Notes under the pieces: generated by a model
Told to the model about the DNA's origin: nothing
What the model saw: only the letters and a program-made list of their open reading frames with translations
Database searches by the model: none
Origin: Citreicoccus inhibens
GTDB taxonomy: Bacteria > Myxococcota > Myxococcia > Myxococcales > Myxococcaceae
Direction: 5' to 3'
Assembly: GCF_019039035.1 (NCBI RefSeq)
Contig: NZ_JAHNZT010000053.1
Span: 1 to 35,645 of the forward strand
DNA: 35,645 nt
Translations under genes and position numbers: made by a program
Part shown: piece by piece, positions 1 to 7,734 of the stretch
How the letters are laid out: every line of letters begins with the position of its first letter
How positions within the stretch are numbered: position 1 is the stretch's first letter

Positions 1-2
1 CC

Positions 3-704
3 GCCCTGCGCGCCCGCGACGAGCACGCGCGCCGCGCCCAGGAGCCCGCCGCCGCCGAGCGCCCCGCCGCCCCCCGGCCTGCCCCCACGGGCTGGGCCGC
101 GCGCAATCCGCAGCTCGTGGGCGCGCTGTGGGGCGCGGGCGTGGTGACGTTCTTCGGAGGCTTGGGCTACCTGCTCGTCTCCGAGCAGCAGCCGCGCACG
201 GATGGACAGATGGCCACCGGGAAGATGCCGGGCGCCATGGGCAACGCGGCCCAGGCCGAGGCTCCCATGGCCCCGCGCGAGGACCCGGCCGTCAACGAGG
301 CCCGCGAGCGCCTGGCGTCCAACCCCGGCGACGTGGAGGCCGCGTCCCTCCTGAGCCACGAGCTCATCCGCGCGCAGCAGTTCGAGGAGGCCATGAAGGT
401 GACGGAGAAGGGCCTCGCGGCGGACCCCTTCAGCGTGGAGCTGCGCGTGCACCGAGGCGTCCTGCGCGCCGCCGCGCACGGAGACCTGGAGGGCGCCGAG
501 AAGGAGCTGACCCAGTTGGTCAACACCTGGCCGGACTCCCAGGAGGCCCTCATCTTCCTGGGCAGCCTCGCGCTGCGCCGAGGTGACAAGGCCCTGGCGC
601 TGGAGCACTTCGAGCGATTCTCCGTCGAAGTGCCCCGCAACATGCAGCCGCCCCAGCTCGGCGCGGCCATCAGCCAGCTTCGCGGCGAAGTAGGCACTCG
701 ATAG
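3..704 (+). CDS. TPR-repeat membrane protein, 5' end outside window
   Basis: The reading frame is already open at the left edge (first full codon at 3), so the N-terminus is missing. The visible part starts with an Ala/Arg/Pro-rich cytoplasmic stretch, then one hydrophobic segment (around 117-180, ending GGLGYLLV), then about 150 residues of helical TPR-like repeats (EARERLASNPGD, KGLAADPFSVELRVHRG, LVNTWPDSQEALIFLGSLALRRGD). The layout of membrane anchor plus periplasmic TPRs resembles CcmI/CycH cytochrome c biogenesis factors, and the upstream fragment LRARDEH would fit that. No cytochrome maturation gene is visible here, so this is a suggestion only. A GTG at 117 could serve as a start, but nothing requires it. 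The gene converges on exoI. Confidence 0.7.
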   Translation, partial: ALRARDEHARRAQEPAAAERPAAPRPAPTGWAARNPQLVGALWGAGVVTFFGGLGYLLVSEQQPRTDGQMATGKMPGAMGNAAQAEAPMAPREDPAVNEARERLASNPGDVEAASLLSHELIRAQQFEEAMKVTEKGLAADPFSVELRVHRGVLRAAAHGDLEGAEKELTQLVNTWPDSQEALIFLGSLALRRGDKALALEHFERFSVEVPRNMQPPQLGAAISQLRGEVGTR

Positions 705-751
705 CCCCACCTGCGCAACGGCGCGCTTGGTAGCGCTGCCTTCGCAACGAC

Positions 752-773
752 GTGGGCGCTCGCCAGCGCCCAC
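752..773. terminator. Hairpin between convergent TPR gene and exoI
   Basis: A perfect 9-bp inverted repeat (GTGGGCGCT / AGCGCCCAC) closes on a CGCC tetraloop. It lies in the 77-bp gap between the stops of two convergent genes and starts 9 nt past the exoI stop. There is no T-run on either side, so it would be a GC-rich, bidirectional terminator or mRNA 3'-end stabiliser. Confidence 0.6.
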
Positions 774-781
774 TGCGTGCG

Positions 782-1984
782 TCAGTGCACCGCCGCGCGC
801 CGCCGACGCTCGCGGCGGATGCGCTCGACCATCTCCGCGGGCAGCACCTGCTTCATGCCGTCGCGGAAGCGGCGTGCCCAACCTTCCGTGCGCGTGAACC
901 AACGCCCCACCCGCTGGGCCCCGTGCACGCGCACCGCGATGGTGCGCCGGCGCTGACTCACCCACTCGGACTTGTACGGCTCGGTGCCGCGCAGGAAGTC
1001 GTACGCGGTGAGACCCGCCGCCAGGGAGTCCTTGAACGTCTCGCCCACCAGCACCAGGCCCACGCTGCGGTTGTGCCAGCGCGGATCGTACCCGGACTGG
1101 AAGTAGACGAACGTCCCCGCGTGCACGAGCCCGTACACCGAGGCCACCGCGCGCCCGCCCACCTTCATCGTGTACAGCCGCAGCCGGCCGCGCTCCGCGA
1201 GCAACTGCGTGGCATCCCGGTGGAACGCCTCCACGCCCGCCCCCTTGATGCCCTGCGAGCCCCCGTCCGCGCGCCACCGCGCCGCGTGCAGGCGGAAGAA
1301 GTCCGTCATGGGGCCCGCGAGCTGACCGGGCTCCTCCGAGCGCTCGATGCGGTAGCCCTCCTGCTTCTCCAGCCACTTGCGCCGCCGGAGATAGTTGTCC
1401 CGACGGCTGCCGCGCTTGAGGAAGGCGTCAAAGGGCTCCTGCGGGGTGAGCGTCTCGTAAGGACAGATGTAGCGCTCGCGCTGGAGGACCTCGAGCGGAC
1501 CGAACAACTCCCGCAGGACACCCGGGGTCGCGGAGTCCTCGCGCAGGTCCGTCAGGTCCAGCACGTCCCACTCCTCGCGCAACCCGTGGAGCACCTGGAA
1601 GAAGGCGCGGGCCACCTCGGCCTCGTGGCCCCGGCGCGCCACCACGTCCAGGTAGTCGCTGCCCACGTGCGTCTCGCCGAGGAACCCCAGCCGGCGCACG
1701 CGCAGGCCCGCCACCCAGCGCTGCTCCAGCCTCAGGGGCAAGAGCCCCATCAAGCGCCCGGTCCGGTCCTTCGCGGTCAGCACCAGCGGGCGCACGTCCG
1801 GGTCGATGCGCCGGCACCACGGATAGAGCCACTCCCACGCGCTGAAGGGCCCCGCGTTGCTGGCATCCAGCAACTCGTCCCACGCGGCGCGCATCCCCGC
1901 CAGCTCCGACAGGTTGCTGAGCGCCGCCACGTCCAACCATGGCGCGGACTGCGGGCCCGACCTCACTTCGTCTTCGCGGATCAC
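782..1984 (-). CDS. exoI: ExoI: FemAB/GNAT-like acyltransferase
   Basis: A 400-residue protein of the Acetyltransf_6 (BioF2-like) group, whose fold is related to FemAB aminoacyl transferases. The C-terminal half has the family pattern: ASVYGLVHAGTFVYFQSGYD, then a helix, then AYDFLRGTEPYKSEW. It is the last gene of the exo operon and a distant paralogue of ExoG. In M. xanthus the operon product is the spore coat polysaccharide, so the enzyme probably acylates or otherwise modifies an amino sugar in the cytoplasm. Its substrate cannot be read from sequence. I chose the GTG at 1984 because GGAGG lies 7 nt upstream. The frame is open to a GTG at 2035, but that extension would translate a perfect hairpin. 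Identity rests on gene order as well as domain. Confidence 0.85.
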   Translation of the reverse strand: MIREDEVRSGPQSAPWLDVAALSNLSELAGMRAAWDELLDASNAGPFSAWEWLYPWCRRIDPDVRPLVLTAKDRTGRLMGLLPLRLEQRWVAGLRVRRLGFLGETHVGSDYLDVVARRGHEAEVARAFFQVLHGLREEWDVLDLTDLREDSATPGVLRELFGPLEVLQRERYICPYETLTPQEPFDAFLKRGSRRDNYLRRRKWLEKQEGYRIERSEEPGQLAGPMTDFFRLHAARWRADGGSQGIKGAGVEAFHRDATQLLAERGRLRLYTMKVGGRAVASVYGLVHAGTFVYFQSGYDPRWHNRSVGLVLVGETFKDSLAAGLTAYDFLRGTEPYKSEWVSQRRRTIAVRVHGAQRVGRWFTRTEGWARRFRDGMKQVLPAEMVERIRRERRRRAAVH

Positions 1985-2010
1985 CGTCTTGCCTCCACTC
2001 CACCCGACCC

Positions 2011-2029
2011 GGGGAGAGAGCCTCTCCCC
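2011..2029 (-). other. Hairpin in the exoH-exoI gap
   Basis: A perfect 8-bp inverted repeat (GGGGAGAG / CTCTCCCC) with a 3-nt loop. It sits between the exoH stop and the ribosome binding site of exoI. It has no T-run, so partial attenuation or mRNA protection is more likely than full termination. Confidence 0.5.
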
Positions 2030-2050
2030 ACTCACCCTCGCCCCGCCCGC

Positions 2051-3229
2051 TCAGCCCGCGCGCTTGCGCGTGCGATGGTCCGCGGTCACTGCCTCCCGCA
2101 CGGCCTGGGCCACGTCCGCCATCACCTCCGGAGACAGGTCCTGATGGCAGGGCACCTCGATGATGTCGCGGCGAAGCTGCGCCACCTCGGGGAACTCGGC
2201 GGGGTCGCACGCGGGATGGAAGCGCCGCCAGAAGTCGATGGCGTCAATGCCGCGCGCGTGCAGCCGCGCCATCATCTCCGCCTTGTCGTGCACGACGAGC
2301 GGATAGAAGAGCGGGCACGCCCCAGGCGGGAGCTGATTGAACAGCGGCGGGGACACGTCCCGCAGGCGCCCCAGCAGGAAGAAGTAGTTGCGGCGCCGCG
2401 CCTCGACGATGCCATCCAGGTCCTGCGCCAGCGCGATGCGCCTCGTCAGCGGGCTCATCCCCAGGTCCACATGGCGGCGGTCGAAGTGCTGCGTGCCCGT
2501 GGCCACCCGCTCGATGCTCGCGGCGCGCACGGTGCCTCGCCCCAGCGCGCGCACCAGGCGCCGCAGCCCCCGGCCCACGGCGCCGCCGCGCAGCTCCAGG
2601 TTCTGGAGCAACGCCGACGCGGTGTGGCTGAAGGTCGAGGCCAACGGGGGCGCGGGAGGCTCCGGCAGGCTGTACTGCCGCGGCCCATTCACCACGAGCG
2701 CCCCGCCGTTGGGCACAGGCAGCGTCTTGTACAGACAGAAGATGCCCACGTCGCCCGTGGTGCCCAGGGGCACCGCGCCGTCCGAGGACAGGAGCGACAG
2801 CGCGCAGTCCTCGATGAGTGGGATGCCGTGCTGATCCGCCAGGCGCCGCATCGCCGCGACCGGGCCCGGGAAGCCCGCGTAGTGGATGAGGTAGAGCGCC
2901 TTCGTCTTCGGGCCCACGCGCCGAGCCACGTCCTCCACATCCACGTCCCAGTGCTTGCCCACGCGGTAGAAGCGCGGCGTGGCGCCGGCGTCCACCAGCG
3001 CCTCCACCTCCACCCCGTGGTGGTAGGCGGGCATGAGCACCTCCCCCGCGTCCAGGCCCAGCATCTTCACCGTGAGCCAGACGGCGTTGCGCGCGAAATA
3101 GAAGTAGCGAACGTTGGGCGAGGCAAAGGGCGGATGCGCGCCCGGGCGCACGCGCGCCATCAGCATGCGCGGCCACAGCGTGGGCAGAGACGGAACGTAG
3201 AGCCTGCCGGAGTGATTCAGCGCTTCCAT
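2051..3229 (-). CDS. exoH: ExoH: DegT/DnrJ/EryC1-type PLP aminotransferase
   Basis: 392 residues, the usual size for PLP-dependent nucleotide-sugar aminotransferases of the DegT family. The cofactor aspartate is in LIEDCALSLLSS (Asp141). The PLP lysine is in IFCLYKTLPVPNGGAL (Lys168), followed by the family's glycine turn. The N-terminal part (PAYHHGVEVEALVDAGATPRFY) matches the substrate and PLP phosphate region. The expected role is to make an amino sugar for the spore coat polymer. The ATG at 3229 follows AAGGAGG with an 11-nt spacer and overlaps the end of exoG by 13 nt, which implies translational coupling. The frame stays open upstream only because it runs antisense-free through exoG in another frame. 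Confidence 0.9.
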   Translation of the reverse strand: MEALNHSGRLYVPSLPTLWPRMLMARVRPGAHPPFASPNVRYFYFARNAVWLTVKMLGLDAGEVLMPAYHHGVEVEALVDAGATPRFYRVGKHWDVDVEDVARRVGPKTKALYLIHYAGFPGPVAAMRRLADQHGIPLIEDCALSLLSSDGAVPLGTTGDVGIFCLYKTLPVPNGGALVVNGPRQYSLPEPPAPPLASTFSHTASALLQNLELRGGAVGRGLRRLVRALGRGTVRAASIERVATGTQHFDRRHVDLGMSPLTRRIALAQDLDGIVEARRRNYFFLLGRLRDVSPPLFNQLPPGACPLFYPLVVHDKAEMMARLHARGIDAIDFWRRFHPACDPAEFPEVAQLRRDIIEVPCHQDLSPEVMADVAQAVREAVTADHRTRKRAG

Positions 3230-4341
3230 CGCGACACGACCTCCTTCGCCGCGGGGATCCACCGGAACTTCGCCGCCCACAGCGCCCGGCAGAAGGGGGT
3301 GTCGTTGAAGAGGTACAGCCAGCTGTGCCGCCGCACCTTGTCCGTCCAGTCGCGCTTCCAGGTCATGTCCGGCCCCAGGAAGTCGAACTCGCGCAGGCCC
3401 TGGTCCATGCACGCGCCGACCACGTCCTCCATGAGGAGCTGTCCGGGACTGCAATCCCCCAGTCGCTCGTCGTAGCCGGGCTTGAGCAGGAAGTAGCGAC
3501 CGTCGTGCTGCAGGCCGTAGTGGAAGGCGACAGGACGCCCGTCCAGCTTCAGGAAGTACAGCCGCAGTTGCCCGCGAAAGGACGCGTCGCGCGCCAGCTC
3601 CGTGTAGAAGCCCCGCGTGCGCGTGTCCTGGGCCATGGCCGTGCCGCGCGTCCCCTTCCACCCGCTCTGCTCCAGCGCGAAGCCCTGCTCCAGGGCGCCG
3701 TCCAGTTCGAGCCCGCCCGTCACCACTTCAAAGCTGACGTGGCCCTTCTCCTCCAGCTTGCGGCGCCGCCGGCGGCAGTTGGCCTTGAACTTCGCGGGCA
3801 GCCCGTCGAAGTACGCCTCGCGTTTCGCGGGCAACGGGATGTAGGGCGAGTGGAGCGACGCCCACTCCCCCACGTGCAGCCCCGCGCGCCGCCCGGCGTC
3901 CAGCAAGCGGAAGCCACCCCCTCCGTCCGGGACGTCCGTCAGCCGAAGCACATCCCAGCCTCGCAGCCCCCGCAGGTGCGCGATGAAATCGGCCGCGGCC
4001 TGCGCGGGCGCGCGCGCCACCAGATCGAACCGGCACGAGTGGGCATTCGCCGTGCTGGAGAGCTGACGAACGGGCACGCCATGAAGCGTGGCGCGCTCTT
4101 CCCTCAAGGGCAGCACCGCGGACAGGACCCCGTTCGGGTCCCGCTGAATCAACACGCGCAGCCGCCCGCCCGCCGCGAAGTTATCCAGCCAGATGCGCAC
4201 GAATTCGTGCCGGTAGAACAGCTCGTGCGCGGTCGCCTCGACCAAGGCGTTCCACTCCGACTCCAGGGCCATGAACGCGGCCCGGTCGACAACCTCGACA
4301 ACGGAATGGGCAGGGCTCAGCGATCTGGCGTCAGTCGTCAT
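3217..4341 (-). CDS. exoG: ExoG: FemAB/GNAT-like acyltransferase
   Basis: 374 residues, of the same Acetyltransf_6/FemAB-related family as ExoI. A central region rich in arginine and lysine (KFKANCRRRRRKLEEKG) is followed by the C-terminal catalytic fold: VAFHYGLQHDGRYFLLKPGYD, then GLREFDFLGPDMTWKRDW. M. xanthus exoG is annotated as an N-acetyltransferase. The relationship to FemAB, whose members transfer amino acids from tRNA, leaves a second possibility open (see findings). The ATG at 4341 has a G-rich stretch (TTGGGGGCGCC) directly upstream and lies 32 nt after the exoF stop. The much longer open frame upstream overlaps exoF and is not used. Confidence 0.85.
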   Translation of the reverse strand: MTTDARSLSPAHSVVEVVDRAAFMALESEWNALVEATAHELFYRHEFVRIWLDNFAAGGRLRVLIQRDPNGVLSAVLPLREERATLHGVPVRQLSSTANAHSCRFDLVARAPAQAAADFIAHLRGLRGWDVLRLTDVPDGGGGFRLLDAGRRAGLHVGEWASLHSPYIPLPAKREAYFDGLPAKFKANCRRRRRKLEEKGHVSFEVVTGGLELDGALEQGFALEQSGWKGTRGTAMAQDTRTRGFYTELARDASFRGQLRLYFLKLDGRPVAFHYGLQHDGRYFLLKPGYDERLGDCSPGQLLMEDVVGACMDQGLREFDFLGPDMTWKRDWTDKVRRHSWLYLFNDTPFCRALWAAKFRWIPAAKEVVSRWKR

Positions 4342-4373
4342 GGCGCCCCCAAGGTGGTGACGGGCCGGCATCG

Positions 4374-5456
4374 CTACAACCCGCTGCGAGCCATCTTCAG
4401 GAGACAGGACGCGACCTTGCGACTGTCGTGTCGGATCTTGGACCCCTCGCGCAGGAGGTCTGCCTGCACGGGCACCACACCGAGCGCGAGCAGGTCGCGA
4501 TGGCTGGACTCCACGACGTACGAGCCCCGCAGGCCATAGCGCTTCGTCGCGTCCTCGGCGGGCAGGCGCGCGTTGATGAGCACCGCATCCAGGACCGGCC
4601 CCACGTGCTCCAACACCGACTGCACGTGGTCCCTGCACGTCATCCCGTCCGTCTCGCCCGGCTGGGTCATCAGGTTGGACACCAGCACCTTGAGGGCCCG
4701 CGACTCGCGCAGCGCCTGCGCCACCCCGTCCACCAGCAAGTTCGGCAGCACGCTCGAGTAGAGCGAGCCCGGACCAATGGCGACGAGGTCCGCCGCGTGG
4801 ATGGCCTCCAGCAGCCCATCCGCGGGCGGCGGCGAGCGGGGACTCAGGCTGACCCGCAGCACCCGCCCCTGCGCCCGGCAGATGTTGCGCTCCCCCACCA
4901 CCTCCGTGCGGTCATGCATCTGCGCCACCAACTGCACCGAGGCCAGCGTGCACGGCAGCACCTGTCCTCTCGCCCCCAGCATCTGCGCCGACACGCGCAC
5001 CGCCTCCAGGAAGTCCCCCTTGAGCTCCGCCAGCGCGGCGATGAGCAGGTTGCCCACCGCGTGTCCGGCCAGCCCGCGCGCCCCACCAAAGCGGTACTGG
5101 AACACCTCTTTGAGCGCGCTCTTGCCGCCCGCCAGCGCCACCAGGCAGTTGCGGATGTCACCCGGAGGCAACGCGCCGTGCAGGCGCCGCAGCCGACCGG
5201 AGCTGCCGCCGTCATCGCTCATGGTCACCACCGCGGTGATGTCCACCCCGGGGTCATCCGACTTCGGCAGCGCGCGCCGCGCCAACCCGCGCAGGACCAT
5301 GGGCAGGCCCGTGCCGCCCCCCATGGCCACGATGCGCGTCGGGCGGTCCGTTGGCGCTTGCAGCAGCTCGTTGCGCTCATGTGAGTGGTGCCGCCGCCGG
5401 GTGTCTTCGTCACTCCAAGCGTCCGGGAGCGGCGCGTCCACGTCCATTCCCACCAT
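4374..5456 (-). CDS. exoF: ExoF: YvcK/CofD-like nucleotide-sugar-binding protein
   Basis: 360 residues with the complete YvcK (gluconeogenesis factor, CofD-like fold) signature: RIVAMGGGTGLPMVLRGL (residues 41-58), then TAVVTMSDDGGSSGRLR (75-90), PPGDIRNCLVAL, and IGPGSLYSSVLPNLLV. Bacillus YvcK binds UDP-GlcNAc and helps set the flow of sugar nucleotides into the envelope. An operon-bound copy could sense or channel the UDP-HexNAc used for the spore coat. That is an inference; no catalytic role is shown. I chose the ATG at 5456, which has GGAGGGGGG about 10 nt upstream. The GTG at 5510 would place a hairpin inside the coding region. The N-terminal 40 residues are acidic/His-rich and not part of the fold. 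Confidence 0.87.
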   Translation of the reverse strand: MVGMDVDAPLPDAWSDEDTRRRHHSHERNELLQAPTDRPTRIVAMGGGTGLPMVLRGLARRALPKSDDPGVDITAVVTMSDDGGSSGRLRRLHGALPPGDIRNCLVALAGGKSALKEVFQYRFGGARGLAGHAVGNLLIAALAELKGDFLEAVRVSAQMLGARGQVLPCTLASVQLVAQMHDRTEVVGERNICRAQGRVLRVSLSPRSPPPADGLLEAIHAADLVAIGPGSLYSSVLPNLLVDGVAQALRESRALKVLVSNLMTQPGETDGMTCRDHVQSVLEHVGPVLDAVLINARLPAEDATKRYGLRGSYVVESSHRDLLALGVVPVQADLLREGSKIRHDSRKVASCLLKMARSGL

Positions 5457-5484
5457 GCTTCTTCCCCCCTCCCCACCCACCTCA

Positions 5485-5508
5485 GTCCGGCCCCCGCGGG
5501 GGACGGAC
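5485..5508 (-). other. Hairpin in the exoE-exoF gap
   Basis: A 24-nt inverted repeat (GTCCG, one mismatch, CCCCCGCGGGGG, then CGGAC) spans most of the 63-nt gap between exoE and exoF. It would form a very stable GC stem in the exo transcript shortly before the exoF ribosome binding site. Confidence 0.5.
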
Positions 5509-5519
5509 ACTCATCCTGA

Positions 5520-6887
5520 CTACCTCGCGCCGCGACCGAGCAACACGTGCCTCACCGTGTGGAAGATGATTCCCATGTCGAGGAACAACGAGCCGTTCTT
5601 CACGTAGTAGAGGTCGAACTCCAGCTTGTTGCGCGCGTCTTCAACGGATGCGCCATAGGGATAGCGAATCTGCGCCCAGCCGGTGATGCCCGGCTTGACG
5701 GCCTCGCGCAGCCCGTAGAACGGAATCTGTTGCTTGAGCTGTGCCACGAAGACCGGCCGCTCCGGCCTGGGCCCCACGAAGCTCATGTCGCCCAGGAGTA
5801 CGTTGAACACCTGGGGAATCTCGTCCACGCGCGTGCGGCGGATGAAGCGGCCCACGCGTGTCACCCGATCATCATTGGCCCGAGCCCAGACCGCGCCATC
5901 CTTCTCCGCGTCCGTGCGCATGCTGCGGAACTTCCACAGCCGATACGTGCAGCCCGCCAGGCCCACGCGCTCCTGCCGGTAGAAGACGGGCCCGCGCGAG
6001 TCCAGCTTGATGGCCAGCGACACGAACAACAAGAAGGGCGCGGCCGCGAGCAACAGCACCGCCGACACCGCGATGTCGAACGCGCGCTTGAAGCCCCGCC
6101 GCATCGACGACATGGTGAGCTCGTCCGCGAAGGCGAAGTCGCTGGCGCGCAGGAACAGCACCGGGATGCGCCGCAGCACGCGCTCGCAGAAGCCCGCGGC
6201 GTCGTACACGCGCCGGCCCTCCAGTCGACACCTCAGCAGCGCCTCCACCCAGTTGGCGCCGCGCATGTCGTCCGCGGCTTGCACCACGTAGGCCGCGTCC
6301 AGCCGGCGAGCCACGGCCTCCAGCGGCTCGGACGTCTGCCGCGGGTCCACCATCCCCACCACGCGAAAGCCATCCTCGCCGCCCGCCTCGATGGCGCCCA
6401 CCACCGCCCGGGCCTTCAAGCCATCCCCGACGAGCAGCACCGCGTCCGGCGCGCCCACCAGCGCGCGGATGGACACGCGCACCACCAGCGTCCCCGCGAG
6501 CGCGCCCATGGCGCCGCCCAACAGCGTCCCGGGAGGCAACCGCACCGGCAACACGAGCGGCAGCACCAACATGGCCAGCCCCGCCAGCATCGCCGTCACG
6601 CCCGCCGCCTTGAGGAAGCGGTAGCCGCGCACGCGGTCCTCCGCGGCGATGCGCAGGTCATACAAATCCAACAGGTACAGCGTGAACTGGAAGGTGACGA
6701 CGAACGCGGCGCCCAGCCCCACGAGCGTGGGCCACATCACCGAGAAGGGGGCGCGCGTCCCAGCCGGCGCGAGGAGCGCCGCGCACACCGCCGCCCCCGC
6801 CACGCACGCCAGGGCGATCGCCGAGCTCTCGGCGAGGAAGAACGTGAGTTTCTTGGCTGAGAAATAGTGATGGAAGACCCGAAGCAC
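5520..6887 (-). CDS. exoE: ExoE: polyisoprenyl-phosphate hexose-1-phosphate transferase
   Basis: A 455-residue initiating transferase of the WbaP/PglC-type bacterial sugar transferase family. The first 135 residues hold four hydrophobic helices. A Rossmann-like middle part follows (VLLVGDGLKARAVVGAIEAGG, GFRVVGMVDP). The C-terminal catalytic module begins with a membrane helix (FKRAFDIAVSAVLLLAAAPF) and carries the conserved KLDSRGPVFYRQERVG, WKFRSM, TRVDEIPQVFNVLLGDMSFVGPRPE and KPGITGWAQ motifs. It should load the first sugar phosphate (GalNAc-1-P is a reasonable guess from the known polymer) onto undecaprenyl phosphate in the inner membrane. The GTG at 6887 has GGGGGAG just upstream. The frame extends into exoD without a plausible start. 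Confidence 0.92.
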   Translation of the reverse strand: MLRVFHHYFSAKKLTFFLAESSAIALACVAGAAVCAALLAPAGTRAPFSVMWPTLVGLGAAFVVTFQFTLYLLDLYDLRIAAEDRVRGYRFLKAAGVTAMLAGLAMLVLPLVLPVRLPPGTLLGGAMGALAGTLVVRVSIRALVGAPDAVLLVGDGLKARAVVGAIEAGGEDGFRVVGMVDPRQTSEPLEAVARRLDAAYVVQAADDMRGANWVEALLRCRLEGRRVYDAAGFCERVLRRIPVLFLRASDFAFADELTMSSMRRGFKRAFDIAVSAVLLLAAAPFLLFVSLAIKLDSRGPVFYRQERVGLAGCTYRLWKFRSMRTDAEKDGAVWARANDDRVTRVGRFIRRTRVDEIPQVFNVLLGDMSFVGPRPERPVFVAQLKQQIPFYGLREAVKPGITGWAQIRYPYGASVEDARNKLEFDLYYVKNGSLFLDMGIIFHTVRHVLLGRGAR

Positions 6888-6928
6888 TTGCTCCCCCGAC
6901 CCGCCCGCCGTCCGCCGCTGTTCCCGCC

Positions 6929-6960
6929 ACTCCCGCCTCCCCTTTCGGGAGGGCGGGAGT
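6929..6960 (-). other. Hairpin in the exoD-exoE gap
   Basis: A long inverted repeat (ACTCCCGCC / GGCGGGAGT outer arms, TCCC / GGGA inner arms, one bulged G, five-nucleotide loop; about 13 paired bases). It begins 7 nt after the exoD stop inside the 80-nt gap. It has no T-run, so it could protect the exoABCD part of the message or reduce read-through into exoE. Confidence 0.55.
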
Positions 6961-6967
6961 CCGAGTG

Positions 6968-7705
6968 CTACCGCTTCACGTAGTTCTTCAGGTACGGGGT
7001 GCTGGTCGCCTCGGCCCCGTTCAGCACGCACCCCAAGAGCGGCGCGCCACCGAGCTGCTCCACCGCCTGGTTCACCGCCTTGGTGGGCGTGACGTTCGCT
7101 CGGATGACCATCAGCAGCCCGTCCGCCTGATGGCCGAGGATGCCCGCATCCGCGAACGGCAGCGTGGGCGGCAGGTCCACGTACACTTCATCGAAGCCGT
7201 CCCGCACGCCCTTGAGGAACTGCTTCATGCGGGCGCTGGCCAACACCTGCGTGGGCTCCTCCGGTGTCGTGCCCGCGGAGATGACCGCCAGCCGCGTGGA
7301 GCTGAAGCGCCGCACCACGTCCCGCACCTCGCACTCGCCCGCCAACAGCTCCGCGAGCCCGCCCTTGTTGCGCATGCCCAGCGTGCCCGCCACCCCGCCG
7401 CGCCGCAGGTCCGCATCCACCAGCAGGATGCGCCGCTCCGGATTGGCCCGCGCCGCCGCGAGCGCCAGGTTGACGCTCGTCACCGTCTTGCCCTCGCCCG
7501 GCATGGCCGAGGTCAGCGCGATGACCTTCATCGGCCGCAGCTCCCGCATCCGCTCCAGCCGGTAGTACAAACTCCGGTACTGCTCCGCCGCCGCGGACGC
7601 GGGCGCCGTCAACGTCACCACCCGACGGTCCACCGAGTTCGGCGACGCCGAGCTGTCGTCCACGCGGGGCAGGAAGTTCCCCGCCCGCTCCATGGTCTGA
7701 TCCAT
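6968..7705 (-). CDS. exoD: ExoD: bacterial tyrosine kinase (BY-kinase)
   Basis: A 245-residue stand-alone BY-kinase ATPase. It has Walker A in TSAMPGEGKTVTS (lysine about residue 73), Walker A' in ILLVDADLRRG (93-103) and Walker B in VYVDLPP. The extreme C-terminus has only two tyrosines (PYLKNYVKR, residues 238 and 242), a short version of the usual tyrosine cluster. The M. xanthus counterpart is also called BtkA, as I recall. With ExoC it would form the split Wzc system that controls polymer length and export by cycles of autophosphorylation. A GGAGG lies 8 nt before the ATG, 29 nt after the exoC stop. Confidence 0.93.
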   Translation of the reverse strand: MDQTMERAGNFLPRVDDSSASPNSVDRRVVTLTAPASAAAEQYRSLYYRLERMRELRPMKVIALTSAMPGEGKTVTSVNLALAAARANPERRILLVDADLRRGGVAGTLGMRNKGGLAELLAGECEVRDVVRRFSSTRLAVISAGTTPEEPTQVLASARMKQFLKGVRDGFDEVYVDLPPTLPFADAGILGHQADGLLMVIRANVTPTKAVNQAVEQLGGAPLLGCVLNGAEATSTPYLKNYVKR

Positions 7706-7734
7706 CTTCCGTCCTCCGTCCTTTTCCCAGCGCG

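Noticed and set aside
752-3475. Open frame of 907 codons on the plus strand
   Set aside because: It lies antisense to exoI, exoH and the exoG start, is rich in Arg/His/Ala/Pro as expected for the complement of high-GC codons, and has no domain or ribosome binding site.
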